From contig NZ_JAUZQD010000010.1 of the NCBI RefSeq assembly GCF_030709675.1, positions 62,001 to 126,000 of the forward strand: a stretch of DNA of 64,000 nucleotides. The letters are read 5' to 3'. Made by a program: the position numbers and the translations under genes. The notes under the pieces are model-generated. The model did no database searches and had not been told where the DNA came from. It worked only from the letters and a program-made list of their open reading frames with translations. The stretch is from Symbioplanes lichenis. Lineage in GTDB: Bacteria; Actinomycetota; Actinomycetes; Mycobacteriales; Micromonosporaceae. This document shows, in pieces, positions 8,342 to 16,617 of the stretch (position 1 is its first letter; every line of letters starts with the position of its first letter).

Positions 8342-9465
8342 CGTGTCTCCCGCACTCGGATGGCGCCGACCCACTTGGTCTGCATGACGCCGGGGCGATT
8401 GGGCGCGATGAGCCGCGCCGGATAGCCGTGGTCGGGGTGCAGCGGCTCACCGCCGAGGCGGAGCGCGATCAGGGTCTCCGGGTCGCGCACGTGCGGTGGC
8501 GCCACGGTGCTGACGCGATAGCGGCCACCGGTTTGCAATGACTCCACCACCGCCTCGGCCCGATCGGGATCGGTTCCGGCCAGGGCCACGAGGTCGCGCA
8601 GCCGCACGCCGGTCCACGTGCCGGTCGCGCTCCAGCCCTCCACGCAGGCGATCGGGAGCGTGGCGGTGTGCTGCGGCAGCGCTTCGAGGTCGGCGAGGCT
8701 GAGGCGCGCGGTGCCCGCCGGGCCGGTCAGCACGAGCCGGTAGTCCGAGGTGACCGACACTCCGGCGGCGGCCGCGGTGCGGTTGACCGGCAGCTGCTGC
8801 GGGCCGCTGTGCGGGCGGCGCGGCGCCAGCACCGACAACGGGAGCAGGGGAGCGAAGGTCTGCCCGGCGGTGGCGGCCGTGACGAGCCCGGCCGCGGCCG
8901 CCAGCCCGGTCAGGAAGCCGCGGCGGGCGGGGGCGTGGGGACGCGTGAGGGCTTCGCGGACGACCGGTAGCTGGACGCCGATGTGGACCAGCATGGCACC
9001 GGCCACAATCCATGCGACCTGATAGTGGGCGGTGGTGAAGAAGAAGGGCATCGGCGTGTACCAGCGCGCCACGTTGAACACCCCGCTGATCACTTGGAAC
9101 AGCGCTGCCGACACGAGCAGAGCGACGCCGGCCCGTTCCAGGGCGTGTGCGGCCGAACGCACCGCCGGCCGCTGGAACAGACGCGGATAGACCGACCAGA
9201 GCTTCGCACCCAGCAGGGGTACGCAGGCCAGCCCGGTCGCCACGTGCAGACCCTGCGTGACCCGGTAGAGCCCGGCCGGCCGGGACGGCCACCAGAACCA
9301 CCCCGGCGGGTGCTGCACGAGGTGACTGATCATCCCGGTCACGAAGCACACGGCGAACGCGACGCCCAGCGCCAGCCCCAGCCGACTGGTCAGCCGGGCC
9401 GACCGCAGCGATGAAGTGAAACTGTCCGGAACCGGTGTCAGGCGCGTTCCAGCGAGGCGAACCAC
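8338..9465 (-). CDS. Membrane-anchored molybdopterin-dependent oxidoreductase
   Basis: A 375-aa two-part protein. Residues of about 25-180 form four membrane segments with several His residues, resembling a cytochrome b561-like anchor (GVAFAVCFVTGMISHLV, GLHVATGLACVPLLGAKLW, GVALLVSAALFQVISGVF, AWIVAGAMLVHIGVQL). A second hydrophobic stretch with Arg-Arg (APARRGFLTGLAAAAGL) leads into a SUOX/YedY-like molybdopterin domain: LPIACVEGWSATGTWTGVRL contains the expected Mo-ligating Cys, and GYPARLIAPNRPGVMQTKWV is typical of the family. The GTG at 9465 overlaps the methyltransferase gene by 28 bp. Its substrate is unknown; electrons probably pass through the b-type anchor. It belongs to the glycosyltransferase operon running leftwards from 11394. 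Confidence 0.88.
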   Translation of the reverse strand: MVRLAGTRLTPVPDSFTSSLRSARLTSRLGLALGVAFAVCFVTGMISHLVQHPPGWFWWPSRPAGLYRVTQGLHVATGLACVPLLGAKLWSVYPRLFQRPAVRSAAHALERAGVALLVSAALFQVISGVFNVARWYTPMPFFFTTAHYQVAWIVAGAMLVHIGVQLPVVREALTRPHAPARRGFLTGLAAAAGLVTAATAGQTFAPLLPLSVLAPRRPHSGPQQLPVNRTAAAAGVSVTSDYRLVLTGPAGTARLSLADLEALPQHTATLPIACVEGWSATGTWTGVRLRDLVALAGTDPDRAEAVVESLQTGGRYRVSTVAPPHVRDPETLIALRLGGEPLHPDHGYPARLIAPNRPGVMQTKWVGAIRVRETR

Positions 9466-10103
9466 CGTCCGGCCTCCTTCCAGGTCGTCAGCACTCGTAA
9501 GGCGTTGGCCGCGGCGAGGGGCGCGAGGTCGTCCGCCGCCACCATCGCCCAGCCGAAGGGCTCACTCGGCGCGCCGCCCGGCACACTGACCCGCACCCGC
9601 CCGGACCAGCTGGGCGTTCCGGGCGGGGCGAGCTCGGCGTGCACCCGCCCCGAGCGGGCCAGCAGGTCCCGGCACCGGCGCAGCAGCCGGCCCGGGTCCC
9701 CGCCGATCCCGATGTTGCCGTCGGCCAGCAGCAGATGCCGCCACCGGCCGTGCCCCGGCAGCGCCGAGAAGACATCGCGCCGCAGCGCACTCGCGCCGCG
9801 CTCACGGGCCAGCCGGACGGCCACCGCGCTCACGTCCACGCCCAGCGCGGGCCGCCCGGGGCCGGTCAGCGCCCGGGTCAGCCGGCCCGGCCCGCACCCC
9901 ACGTCGAGCGTCGGCCCGTCGCACCGGTCCAGCAGCCCCTGATCACCGGGCAGCGCCGGGCGGACCCAGGCCGCGGCGTCCACCACGTGCGTGACGCCGG
10001 CGGGGCCATGCACGGTCAGCCGGGCGGGCTCCCCGGCTGTCGCCCGGTGCAGGACGTTGTCGAAAACGCTTACGGCGGACGGCGACTCGGTCAGAACGCT
10101 CAC
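9438..10103 (-). CDS. Class I SAM-dependent methyltransferase
   Basis: A 221-aa protein with the SAM-binding motif I LDVGCGPGRLTRAL, followed by an acidic strand end (ALGVDVSAVAVRLAR) and the later strand HLLLADGNIGIGGDP. The GTG at 10103 overlaps the preceding gene's TGA (GTGA). The substrate is unknown; the two upstream glycosyltransferase genes suggest a glycosylated lipid or polymer. The 3' end overlaps the oxidoreductase gene, so these genes are translated as a coupled string. Confidence 0.87.
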   Translation of the reverse strand: MSVLTESPSAVSVFDNVLHRATAGEPARLTVHGPAGVTHVVDAAAWVRPALPGDQGLLDRCDGPTLDVGCGPGRLTRALTGPGRPALGVDVSAVAVRLARERGASALRRDVFSALPGHGRWRHLLLADGNIGIGGDPGRLLRRCRDLLARSGRVHAELAPPGTPSWSGRVRVSVPGGAPSEPFGWAMVAADDLAPLAAANALRVLTTWKEAGRWFASLERA

Positions 10104-10738
10104 GCCGCCACTCCCGGGCCGAGGGCGGCGACGGCCGCGCGGAACTGGCTGTTCGGCGGGCACAGCTCAGCCACGGCGTACGCGTCCTCGGCAGTGTCAA
10201 CGTCTCGCAGCACCGGCAGCGTGCCCACCCGTACACCCCGTTTCCGCAGTGCGGCAAGGGTGAGCGATCCGGTGTCCCGCGTCGACATCGGCACGTCGCG
10301 CAGCACCGTCGCGTGACCGGGATCGCGCAGCCCGAGTGCCCACCAGCCCCCGTCCGCGGCCGGCCCCAGCACCGCATCGTGCAAACCGGTCGTGAGCGAA
10401 TTGAGCGCAGCGCGCAAAAGCCCCGGCGTGACCTGCGGCGTGTCCATGCCGATGAGCAGGGTGGCCGTACCCGGACGAGCGGTGTCGGCAAAAGCGTGCG
10501 CGATGCGCTCACCCAGCGAGTCGCCGCGCTGAGCCATGCGGAGCCAGCCGGACGGCGCCGGATGATCGCCGTCGACAACGAACGTTCCCGCCCCGGCCGC
10601 GGTCCCGGCGTCCAGGGTGTCGGCGAGGGCGGCCGCGGCGATCGCAGCGGCCTGCTCGGGCGTGCAAGGTGGGCACAGGCGCGTCTTCACCCGGCCCGGC
10701 ACCGGCGTCTTGGCCAGGACCAGGAGCTGGGTGGTCAT
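10100..10738 (-). CDS. DUF2064 / TIGR04282-type glycosyltransferase
   Basis: A 212-aa protein with the family start LLVLAKTPVPGRVKTRLCPP, the strand LLIGMDTPQVTP with an acidic metal-site region, and LGPAADGGWWALGL. These features place it in the GT-A-like DUF2064 group, some members of which take part in arsenosugar biosynthesis. The start ATG at 10738 overlaps the TGA of the GT2 gene at 10735-10737 (ATGA). It is usually found next to a GT2 gene, as here. The donor and acceptor are unknown. Confidence 0.88.
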   Translation of the reverse strand: MTTQLLVLAKTPVPGRVKTRLCPPCTPEQAAAIAAAALADTLDAGTAAGAGTFVVDGDHPAPSGWLRMAQRGDSLGERIAHAFADTARPGTATLLIGMDTPQVTPGLLRAALNSLTTGLHDAVLGPAADGGWWALGLRDPGHATVLRDVPMSTRDTGSLTLAALRKRGVRVGTLPVLRDVDTAEDAYAVAELCPPNSQFRAAVAALGPGVAA

Positions 10739-11394
10739 CGGGCCAGCACCGCGCTCATGTCGCGGACAGCGCGGACCGTCCCCCGGACCGTTCCGGTCAC
10801 CTTCGACCGGGTGCCGGCGGCCCGCGGACGGTAGGTGACGTCGACCTCCTGGACCGGCCAGCCCGCCCGGCCCGCGGCGATCAGCAGTTCGAGGGGATAG
10901 CCGAACCGGCGGTCACGCAGGCCGAGAGCGAGCAGGTCGGCGCGGCGGGCGGCGCGGACCGGGCCGATGTCGTGCACGTCCAGCCCGGTGGCGCGGCGCA
11001 CCCGCCGGGCCAGGAAGGCGTTGGCGAGCCGGGCGTGCGCGGGCCAGGCCCCATGGTCCACCGGCCGCCGGCGACCCACGACGAGCCGGGCTGCCCCGGC
11101 CGCAATCGGTTCCACCAAGCGAGGCAGCTCGGCCGGGTCGCACGAGCCGTCGGCGTCCAGCACGCACACCACCCCGTCCGCCGGATCCACGGCGAGGATG
11201 CCGGTATGCACGGCCGCGCCGTAGCCGAGAGCCGACTCGGCGACGACCCGGGCCCCCAACCGGCGTGCCGTCTCCGCGGTGCCGTCCGTGGAACCGTTGT
11301 CCACGACCGTCACCGCGTAGCCGTCCGGCATCCGCGCGAACAGGCCCGGCAGCGCCGGCGCCTCGTTGAGACAGGGAAGAATCACGTCCACCAT
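10735..11394 (-). CDS. Glycosyltransferase family 2 (dolichyl-phosphate-sugar synthase-like)
   Basis: A 219-aa GT-A enzyme without a C-terminal membrane segment. It shows VILPCLNEAPALPGLF, VTVVDNGSTDGTAE and the metal-binding CVLDADGSCDP. The likely reaction is sugar transfer to a polyprenyl phosphate, giving a donor for a membrane GT-C enzyme such as the one encoded at 12593. I chose ATG at 11394 because the conserved fold begins immediately after it; in-frame sequence upstream lacks coding character. It leads the minus-strand operon GT2-DUF2064-methyltransferase-oxidoreductase-membrane protein. Candidate regulator boxes lie 47-63 bp upstream. Confidence 0.9.
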   Translation of the reverse strand: MVDVILPCLNEAPALPGLFARMPDGYAVTVVDNGSTDGTAETARRLGARVVAESALGYGAAVHTGILAVDPADGVVCVLDADGSCDPAELPRLVEPIAAGAARLVVGRRRPVDHGAWPAHARLANAFLARRVRRATGLDVHDIGPVRAARRADLLALGLRDRRFGYPLELLIAAGRAGWPVQEVDVTYRPRAAGTRSKVTGTVRGTVRAVRDMSAVLAR

Positions 11395-11440
11395 GGCGGC
11401 GAAGGTATCCCCGCCCACGGCGCGGGAACCGATTCCGGCT

Positions 11441-11457
11441 CTTACGGATCCCTTACG
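11441..11457. promoter_or_regulatory. Direct-repeat box CTTACG-N5-CTTACG
   Basis: Two CTTACG copies lie 11 bp apart (11441-11446 and 11452-11457), one helical turn, as expected for OmpR-family regulator sites. They sit between the divergent GT2 and epimerase genes. A third copy starts at 11470. An OmpR-type regulator is encoded at 14078 in the same locus and is the obvious candidate binder; this is inference. Confidence 0.5.
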
Positions 11458-11469
11458 CCGCAACGCTTT

Positions 11470-11485
11470 CTTACGAACCCCTGAC
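11470..11485 (+). promoter_or_regulatory. Shared upstream motif CTTACGAACCCCTGAC
   Basis: This 16-bp sequence lies 53 bp before the epimerase ATG. A copy with one mismatch (CTTACGAACCCATGAC) lies on the minus strand at 16633-16618, in the same orientation relative to the MTA phosphorylase gene. It contains the CTTACG element of the neighbouring box. It is either a regulator site or part of a shared promoter. Confidence 0.5.
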
Positions 11486-11537
11486 GGATCGCGCTACGGG
11501 CTCCCGGGTGGCGGGGCAGCGCCCTACCGTCGCCCGG

Positions 11538-12596
11538 ATGAGCCATGTCCTCGTCACCGGCGGCGCCGGTTTCATCGGTCGCCACGTCACCGCCGCCCTG
11601 CTCGCCGCCGGCCACGACGTCCGGATCCTCGACTCGGGCCACCCCGCCGCGCACAAACGGCCGCTGCCCCCCGACATTCACGGCGTACCCGTCACGCATG
11701 CGGATCTGCGCGACGCGGATACCGTCGGTGCCGCGCTGGACGGCATCGACGCCGTCGTGCACCAGGCCGCCATGGTCGGCATGGGCGTGGATCTCGCCGA
11801 CCTCCCCGCCTACGTGGGCGCCAACGACCTCGGCACCGCGGTCCTGCTGGCGGCCATGGCCAGCGCCGGCGTACGCCGTCTGGTGCTGGCCAGTTCGATG
11901 GTCGTCTACGGCGAGGGCGCGTACGAATGTCCCGTCCACGGCCCGGTGCGCCCGGCCCCGCGCGACGTGGCCGACCTGCGCCGGGGCGAGTTCGACCCGC
12001 GGTGCCCCCGATGCGCGGCGCCGCTGGATCCAATGCTGGTCGACGAGGATGCCCCGCTCGAACCGCGCAGCGTCTATGCCGCGACCAAGGTCGCTCAGGA
12101 GCACTTGAGCGCGGCCTGGGCGGCGGGCACCGGCGGCACGGTGGCCGCCCTGCGCTACCACAACGTGTACGGCCCCGGGATGCCCCGCGACACCCCCTAC
12201 AGCGGCGTGGCAGCGATCTTCCGCTCGGCTCTCGCCGCCGGCCGCCCACCCCGCCTGTACGAGGACGGCGCCCAGCGACGCGACTTCGTCCACGTTTCCG
12301 ACGTCGCCCAAGCGAACGTGGCCGCCCTGGAGTCGACGGCCGCGGGTGCGGCAGCGGGGGGTCTCCGGGCTTACAACGTCGCCTCGGGCCGGCCCGCGAC
12401 GGTGGGGGAGTTGGCGACGGCCCTCACCGCGGCGCTGGCCGGGCCCGCACCGATCGTCACCGGGGAGTTCCGCGCCGGCGACGTGCGGCACGTGGTGGCG
12501 TCCCCGGCCCGGGCCGCCGCCGAACTCGGCTTCACCGCCACGATCCCCCCGGCCGAGGGTTTCGCCGCCTTCGCTGACGCGCCGCTCCGCGGATGA
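11538..12596 (+). CDS. NAD-dependent epimerase/dehydratase
   Basis: A 352-aa extended short-chain dehydrogenase. The Rossmann motif is VTGGAGFIGRHV near the N-terminus; the catalytic Ser-x-Tyr-Lys set is visible as LASSMVVYGEGAY and the YAATK motif (SVYAATKVAQEHL). An unusual stretch around residues 155-170 (DPRCPRCAAPLDP) has two Cys-x-x-Cys-like pairs and may bind metal. It probably makes or modifies a nucleotide sugar for the adjacent glycosyltransferases. It is divergent from the GT2 gene, and its stop overlaps the next start in an ATGA. Confidence 0.9.
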   Translation: MSHVLVTGGAGFIGRHVTAALLAAGHDVRILDSGHPAAHKRPLPPDIHGVPVTHADLRDADTVGAALDGIDAVVHQAAMVGMGVDLADLPAYVGANDLGTAVLLAAMASAGVRRLVLASSMVVYGEGAYECPVHGPVRPAPRDVADLRRGEFDPRCPRCAAPLDPMLVDEDAPLEPRSVYAATKVAQEHLSAAWAAGTGGTVAALRYHNVYGPGMPRDTPYSGVAAIFRSALAAGRPPRLYEDGAQRRDFVHVSDVAQANVAALESTAAGAAAGGLRAYNVASGRPATVGELATALTAALAGPAPIVTGEFRAGDVRHVVASPARAAAELGFTATIPPAEGFAAFADAPLRG

Positions 12597-14023
12597 ACCG
12601 CCATCGCTCGACCGGATGCGCGAACGAGCAGTTCGCTCATGCGCGAGGCGGCACTGCGAGGGAGCCCGTGCGGAGCACCGCGAGGGGAACCGCGCGGAGC
12701 AGTGCGAGGGGGACCGTGCGGGCCGGGCGCCGGGGGGATGTGGTGGCGGCCGGGGGAGCGGTGGGGTTGTTCGCGCTGGCCGTGGGCGTGGGGGCGGTGC
12801 TCTATCTGCTCGGGCGGCCTGTGCACGCCAGTGCCGCGCCGATCACGGGGCTGTGGCGGCCGCACGGTGGCCCCGGGTCGCCGCTCGCTGTGGGCTGCGC
12901 GGTCCTGGTCGTGGCGCACGGCCCCGGGCTGAGCAGGACTTTGCCGTGGGGGCGGCTGCTCGGGGCGGCGTACGCGGGCTCGGTGTCCTGGATTCTCGCC
13001 CTGGCGCTCGTGGACGGGTGGCATCGCGGCGTGACCGGGCGGCTGACCACCGATCATGAGTACTTGAGCGAGGTGCCGGGCGCCGGTGGGGTGGCCGGGG
13101 TGCTGCACGGGTTCGCCGGTCGGATCGTCGACGGGCAGGCGGACTCGTGGACGACGCACGTGGCCGGGCACCCGCCGGGCGCCTTTCTGATCTTTATCGG
13201 ACTCGATCGGATCGGGCTCGGGGGCGGGACGTGGGCGGCGCTGGTCTGTGTCGCCGGGGCCGGGGTCGCCGCGGTGGCCGTGCCGGTGACGCTGCGCACG
13301 CTCGGTGACGAGGATGCCGCGCGGGCCGCGGTGCCGTTCCTGGTGCTCACACCGGGCGCGGTGTGGCTCGGGGTTTCCGCGGACGGGCTGTTCACGGGGG
13401 TCGTCGCAGGCGGGCTGGCGTTGCTCGCGACCGCGCTGGTCCGGCGCAGCCCGCTCCTTGGACTCGCCGCCGGCTCGGTGCTGGGCTTCAGCCTCTTCCT
13501 CTCGTACGGATTCACGCTGCTGATCGTCCTCGTCGCGGCCGTCGCCCTCCTGGCCCGCCGCTGGAGTGCCCGGGTGATGACCGCTGCGGTGATCGGGGCG
13601 GCAGCACCGGTGGTGGCCCTCGCGCTGGCCGGTTTCTGGTGGCTCGACGGCATGCGCCTGGTCAGCGTGCGCTATTACCAGGGCATCGCGGCGGTCCGCC
13701 CGTACGCCTATTGGGTGTGGGCCGACCTGGCCATCCTGGCCGTGAGCGCGGGCCCGGCCGCAGCCGTCATCCTCCGCCGCGCCGCCGTTTTGCGCCGTGT
13801 GGTCCCGCCCGTGGTGCTGCCGGTCGCGGCCCTGCTGCTCGTGGTGGCCGCGAGCCTGTCCGGCTTCAGCAAGGCGGAGGTCGAGCGCATCTGGCAGCCC
13901 TTCGTCCCCTGGCTGCTGGCCGGCGCCGCCCTCATCCCGCCGCCGGACCGCGCCCGCCGCTGGCTGCCCGCCCAGGCGACCGTGGCCCTGCTGGTCAATC
14001 ATCTGCTGCTCACCACGTGGTGA
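12593..14023 (+). CDS. Polytopic membrane protein, GT-C glycosyltransferase-like
   Basis: A 476-aa integral membrane protein with about ten hydrophobic segments (for example FALAVGVGAVLYLLG, AALVCVAGAGVAAVAV, FTLLIVLVAAVALLA). The HPPGAFLIF motif near residue 190 is typical of GT-C enzymes that use polyprenyl-phosphate sugars, which fits the GT2 gene nearby. The ATG at 12593 overlaps the epimerase stop, but the first 40 residues are an Arg/Thr/Ala-rich tract encoded by a 24-bp tandem repeat. A later start such as GTG at 12717, just after the repeats, is a serious alternative. The acceptor is unknown. Confidence 0.82.
   Translation: MNRHRSTGCANEQFAHARGGTAREPVRSTARGTARSSARGTVRAGRRGDVVAAGGAVGLFALAVGVGAVLYLLGRPVHASAAPITGLWRPHGGPGSPLAVGCAVLVVAHGPGLSRTLPWGRLLGAAYAGSVSWILALALVDGWHRGVTGRLTTDHEYLSEVPGAGGVAGVLHGFAGRIVDGQADSWTTHVAGHPPGAFLIFIGLDRIGLGGGTWAALVCVAGAGVAAVAVPVTLRTLGDEDAARAAVPFLVLTPGAVWLGVSADGLFTGVVAGGLALLATALVRRSPLLGLAAGSVLGFSLFLSYGFTLLIVLVAAVALLARRWSARVMTAAVIGAAAPVVALALAGFWWLDGMRLVSVRYYQGIAAVRPYAYWVWADLAILAVSAGPAAAVILRRAAVLRRVVPPVVLPVAALLLVVAASLSGFSKAEVERIWQPFVPWLLAGAALIPPPDRARRWLPAQATVALLVNHLLLTTW
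12652..12723 (+). repeat. 24-bp tandem repeat, three copies
   Basis: Three diverged 24-bp units (12652-12675, 12676-12699, 12700-12723) share the pattern CACYGCGAGGGRNCCGYGCG. They lie just after the epimerase stop codon. If the membrane protein starts at 12593 they encode the octapeptide-like tract TAREPVRS/TARGTARS/SARGTVRA. Confidence 0.8.
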
Positions 14024-14025
14024 AC

Positions 14026-14043
14026 GGTAAGAATTCCACAAGG
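14026..14043. promoter_or_regulatory. Candidate autoregulatory box upstream of the response regulator
   Basis: GGTAAGAATTCCACAAGG places TAAG and CAAG 11 bp apart, 35 bp before the response-regulator ATG. It resembles the CTTACG box at 11441 (reverse complement CGTAAG). It may be an autoregulatory site for the OmpR-type regulator; this is inferred from pattern only. Confidence 0.35.
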
Positions 14044-14077
14044 TCCGTCGGCGCCGGGGCAGGCTAGCCTCGGCGGA

Positions 14078-14761
14078 ATGCCCCATGTCCTCGTCGTCGA
14101 CGACGATCCGACGGTCAGCGACGTCGTGCGCCGCTATCTCGAGCAGGCCGGCTGCCGCGTCCGGCTCGCCGCCGACGGTGCCGCCGCACTGACCGCGGCC
14201 GCCGCCGAACGGCCCGACCTCGTCGTGCTCGATCTCATGATGCCGGGGATCGACGGGCTCGAGGTGTGCCGCCGGTTGCGCCGCCGCGACCCGGATCTGC
14301 CCGTGGTCATGCTCACGGCGCTCGGTGAGGAGGCCGACCGGGTGCTCGGGCTGGAGGTGGGCGCCGACGACTACGTCACCAAGCCGTTCTCGCCGCGGGA
14401 GCTGGTGTTGCGGATCCGATCGGTGCTGCGCCGCAGTGGTCCGGCGAGCGAGCCGGCCGTACTCTCCGACGGGGGTCTGGTCGCGGACACCGGGCGGCGC
14501 GTCGCGTCGCTGGACGGGCGGGTGCTCGCGCTGACCGTCCGGGAGTTCGACCTGCTCGCGTTTCTGATCGGGCATCCGCGGCGCGCCTGGTCGCGGGCCG
14601 AGCTGCTGGCCGAGGTGTGGGGCTGGCAGTTCGGCGACCAGTCGACGGTGACGGTGCACGTGCGGCGGCTGCGCGAGAAGATCGAGGCGGATCCGGCCGC
14701 GCCGCGGCGCATTCTGACCGCGTGGGGCGTGGGCTACCGCTACGAGCCGGTGCCGGCGTGA
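14078..14761 (+). CDS. OmpR-family response regulator
   Basis: A 227-aa regulator. The receiver domain has acidic residues D8-D10, phosphoacceptor D52 (VVLDLMMPGIDG), T80 and K102 (DDYVTKPF). The C-terminal winged helix (about 130-225) contains LTVREFDLLAFLIGHP and TVTVHVRRLREKIE. The stop overlaps the GTG of the kinase gene (GTGA), so the pair is coupled. It stands in the middle of the glycosyltransferase/oxidoreductase locus and may control it through the CTTACG-type boxes. Confidence 0.95.
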   Translation: MPHVLVVDDDPTVSDVVRRYLEQAGCRVRLAADGAAALTAAAAERPDLVVLDLMMPGIDGLEVCRRLRRRDPDLPVVMLTALGEEADRVLGLEVGADDYVTKPFSPRELVLRIRSVLRRSGPASEPAVLSDGGLVADTGRRVASLDGRVLALTVREFDLLAFLIGHPRRAWSRAELLAEVWGWQFGDQSTVTVHVRRLREKIEADPAAPRRILTAWGVGYRYEPVPA

Positions 14762-15774
14762 CGGATCAGTTGCTCATCGGCGCGTACGCCCTCGGCGCCG
14801 GAGGCGTGGTCGGCCTGGCCGGCCTGATCGCCCTGCGCCTGCTGCACCGCCGCTCGATCGCCCTGCACATCGCCGTGCTGCTCGGCTGCACCGTGGCGGC
14901 GGTGGTGGCCGGGGTGGTGACCGTGGCCACCGCGATGTTCCTGTCGGCGCACGATCTGCAGGTCGTGCTGATGACCGTCGCGGCCGCCGCGCTGGTCAGC
15001 CTGGCCGGCGGCGTCCTCGCGGGCCGGCGGCTCGCGGCCGCCGCCATGTGGACGGCCCAGGCGCGCGAGCGGGAGCGGCACCTCGAGGCGGGCCGCCGGG
15101 AGCTGGTCGCGTGGGTGTCGCACGACCTGCGGACCCCCTTGGCCGGGCTGCGGGCGATGGCCGAGGCGCTGGAGGACGACATCGTCTCCGACCCGGCCAC
15201 GGTCGCCGACTACCACCGCCGGATCCGCATCGAGACCGACCGGATGAGCCGGCTCGTCGACGACCTGTTCGAGCTGTCCCGGATCAACGCGGGCGCACTC
15301 AGGCTCACGTTGGCCCGGGTCGCCCTGGCCGACGTGGTGTCCGAGGCGCTGGCCGCCGCGGCGCCGCTGGCCGCCGCCCGCCGGATCCGGCTGGTCGCGG
15401 CGGAGCAGGGCTGGCCGACCGTGCTGGCCAGCGAGCCCGAACTGGCCCGGGTCGTCACGAACCTGCTGGTCAACTCGGTGCGCTACACCCCGGCCGACGG
15501 GACCGTGCACGTCGAGGCGGGCGCGGGCGGCGACGGCGCCTGGCTCGCGGTCTCCGACACGTGCGGCGGCATCCCGGAGAGCGATCTGCCCCGGGTCTTC
15601 GACGTGGCGTTCCGCGGCCAGCGCGCGCGCAGCCCCGAACCGTCGGGCACCGGGGGCGGGCTGGGGCTGGCGATCGTACGGGGGCTGGTGGAAGCGCACG
15701 GCGGACAGGTGGAAGTGGGCAACATCGGCGCCGGCTGCCGCTTCACCGTCCGGCTGCCGCAGCCGGGTCGCTGA
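14758..15774 (+). CDS. Sensor histidine kinase
   Basis: A 338-aa HisKA-type kinase. The N-terminus has three to four hydrophobic segments with short loops (VGLAGLIALRLL, IAVLLGCTVAAVVAGVV, VVLMTVAAAALVSLAGGV), so it probably senses a signal in or near the membrane. The H-box is AWVSHDLRTPLAGL with phospho-His122; the N-box is NLLVNSVRYTP and the G-boxes include DTCGGI and GGGLGLAIV. The GTG at 14758 overlaps the regulator's TGA. The 3' end overlaps the convergent MTA phosphorylase gene by 32 bp. Confidence 0.94.
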   Translation: MTDQLLIGAYALGAGGVVGLAGLIALRLLHRRSIALHIAVLLGCTVAAVVAGVVTVATAMFLSAHDLQVVLMTVAAAALVSLAGGVLAGRRLAAAAMWTAQARERERHLEAGRRELVAWVSHDLRTPLAGLRAMAEALEDDIVSDPATVADYHRRIRIETDRMSRLVDDLFELSRINAGALRLTLARVALADVVSEALAAAAPLAAARRIRLVAAEQGWPTVLASEPELARVVTNLLVNSVRYTPADGTVHVEAGAGGDGAWLAVSDTCGGIPESDLPRVFDVAFRGQRARSPEPSGTGGGLGLAIVRGLVEAHGGQVEVGNIGAGCRFTVRLPQPGR

Positions 15775-16546
15775 TGATCGCGCCCTCCGGCGACCGGCGG
15801 CACGCGCAGCCGTCGCCGGGGTCCGCTTGGGCGATCGCCTCGGCGAGAACGGTCCGCGCCGCGGTGACATTGGCCCGTACGGTCTGCGCCACCAGATCCG
15901 CGGTGACGCTCTCCGCGCTCTCGTGCCAGCAGTCATAATCGGTCACGAGTGCCAGTGCGGCGTAGCAGAGCCCGGCCTCGCGGGCCAGCGCGGCCTCGGG
16001 CACGGCGGTCATGCCGATGACGTCCAGCCCCCACGACCGATAGAGCCGCGACTCCGCGCGGGTGGAGAACTGCGGGCCCTCGATGCAGCAGTACGTCGCC
16101 CCGTCCACCGTTCCGTCCGGCCCGGCGGTCAGGAGCACCTTGCGCAGCCGCCCGCAGTAGGGCTCCGCCATCGGCACGTGCCCCACCACCCCGCCGCCGA
16201 AGAACGTGCCCGCCCGGGCGCCCCGGGTCCGGTCGACGATCTGGTCCGGCACGACCAGGGTGCCCGGCGCCAATCGCTCGGTCAGGCTGCCCACCGCGCT
16301 GACCGCGAGGATCTGCCGGACGCCGAGCTCGCGGAGGGCGGCGATGTTCGCCCGGTACGGGACCTCGGCCGGCAACAGCCGGTGCCCGCGCCCGTGCCGC
16401 GTCAGGAACGCCACCTCCCGCCCGGCCAGGGTGCCGACCGAGACGGGGGCGCTCGGGGTTCCGTACTCCGTCGTGATCTCCACGGTCCGGACGTCCGCCA
16501 GGGTGTCCAGGTCGTCCAGGCCGCTGCCGCCGATGACGCCGATCAT
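15743..16546 (-). CDS. mtnP: S-methyl-5'-thioadenosine phosphorylase
   Basis: A 267-aa nucleoside phosphorylase. Family features are IGVIGGSGLDDL at the N-terminus, FLTRHGRGHRLLP, PYRANIAALRELGV, LTERLAPGTLVVPDQIVDRT, CIEGPQFSTRAESRLYRSWG, and GMTAVPEAALAREAGL. It cleaves MTA to adenine and 5-methylthioribose-1-phosphate in methionine salvage and spares SAM. The conserved fold starts at ATG 16546; an upstream GTG at 16573 is less likely. It is convergent with the kinase gene and divergent from the acyl-CoA dehydrogenase gene. The 16-bp motif upstream suggests co-regulation with the epimerase gene. Confidence 0.93.
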   Translation of the reverse strand: MIGVIGGSGLDDLDTLADVRTVEITTEYGTPSAPVSVGTLAGREVAFLTRHGRGHRLLPAEVPYRANIAALRELGVRQILAVSAVGSLTERLAPGTLVVPDQIVDRTRGARAGTFFGGGVVGHVPMAEPYCGRLRKVLLTAGPDGTVDGATYCCIEGPQFSTRAESRLYRSWGLDVIGMTAVPEAALAREAGLCYAALALVTDYDCWHESAESVTADLVAQTVRANVTAARTVLAEAIAQADPGDGCACRRSPEGAIISDPAAAAGR

Positions 16547-16617
16547 GGTCTGCCTCTCTCCGGGGACTCCCACGGTGGCGCGGCGCCCGGGTGCGGCGCC
16601 AGAGAGTGAGCCTGTCG

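Noticed and set aside
12371..14659. Long antisense open frames, such as 762 codons opposite the epimerase and GT-C genes
   Set aside because: They are shadows of GC-rich codon bias, contain repeated Arg/Pro/Gly/His runs, and oppose well-supported genes.
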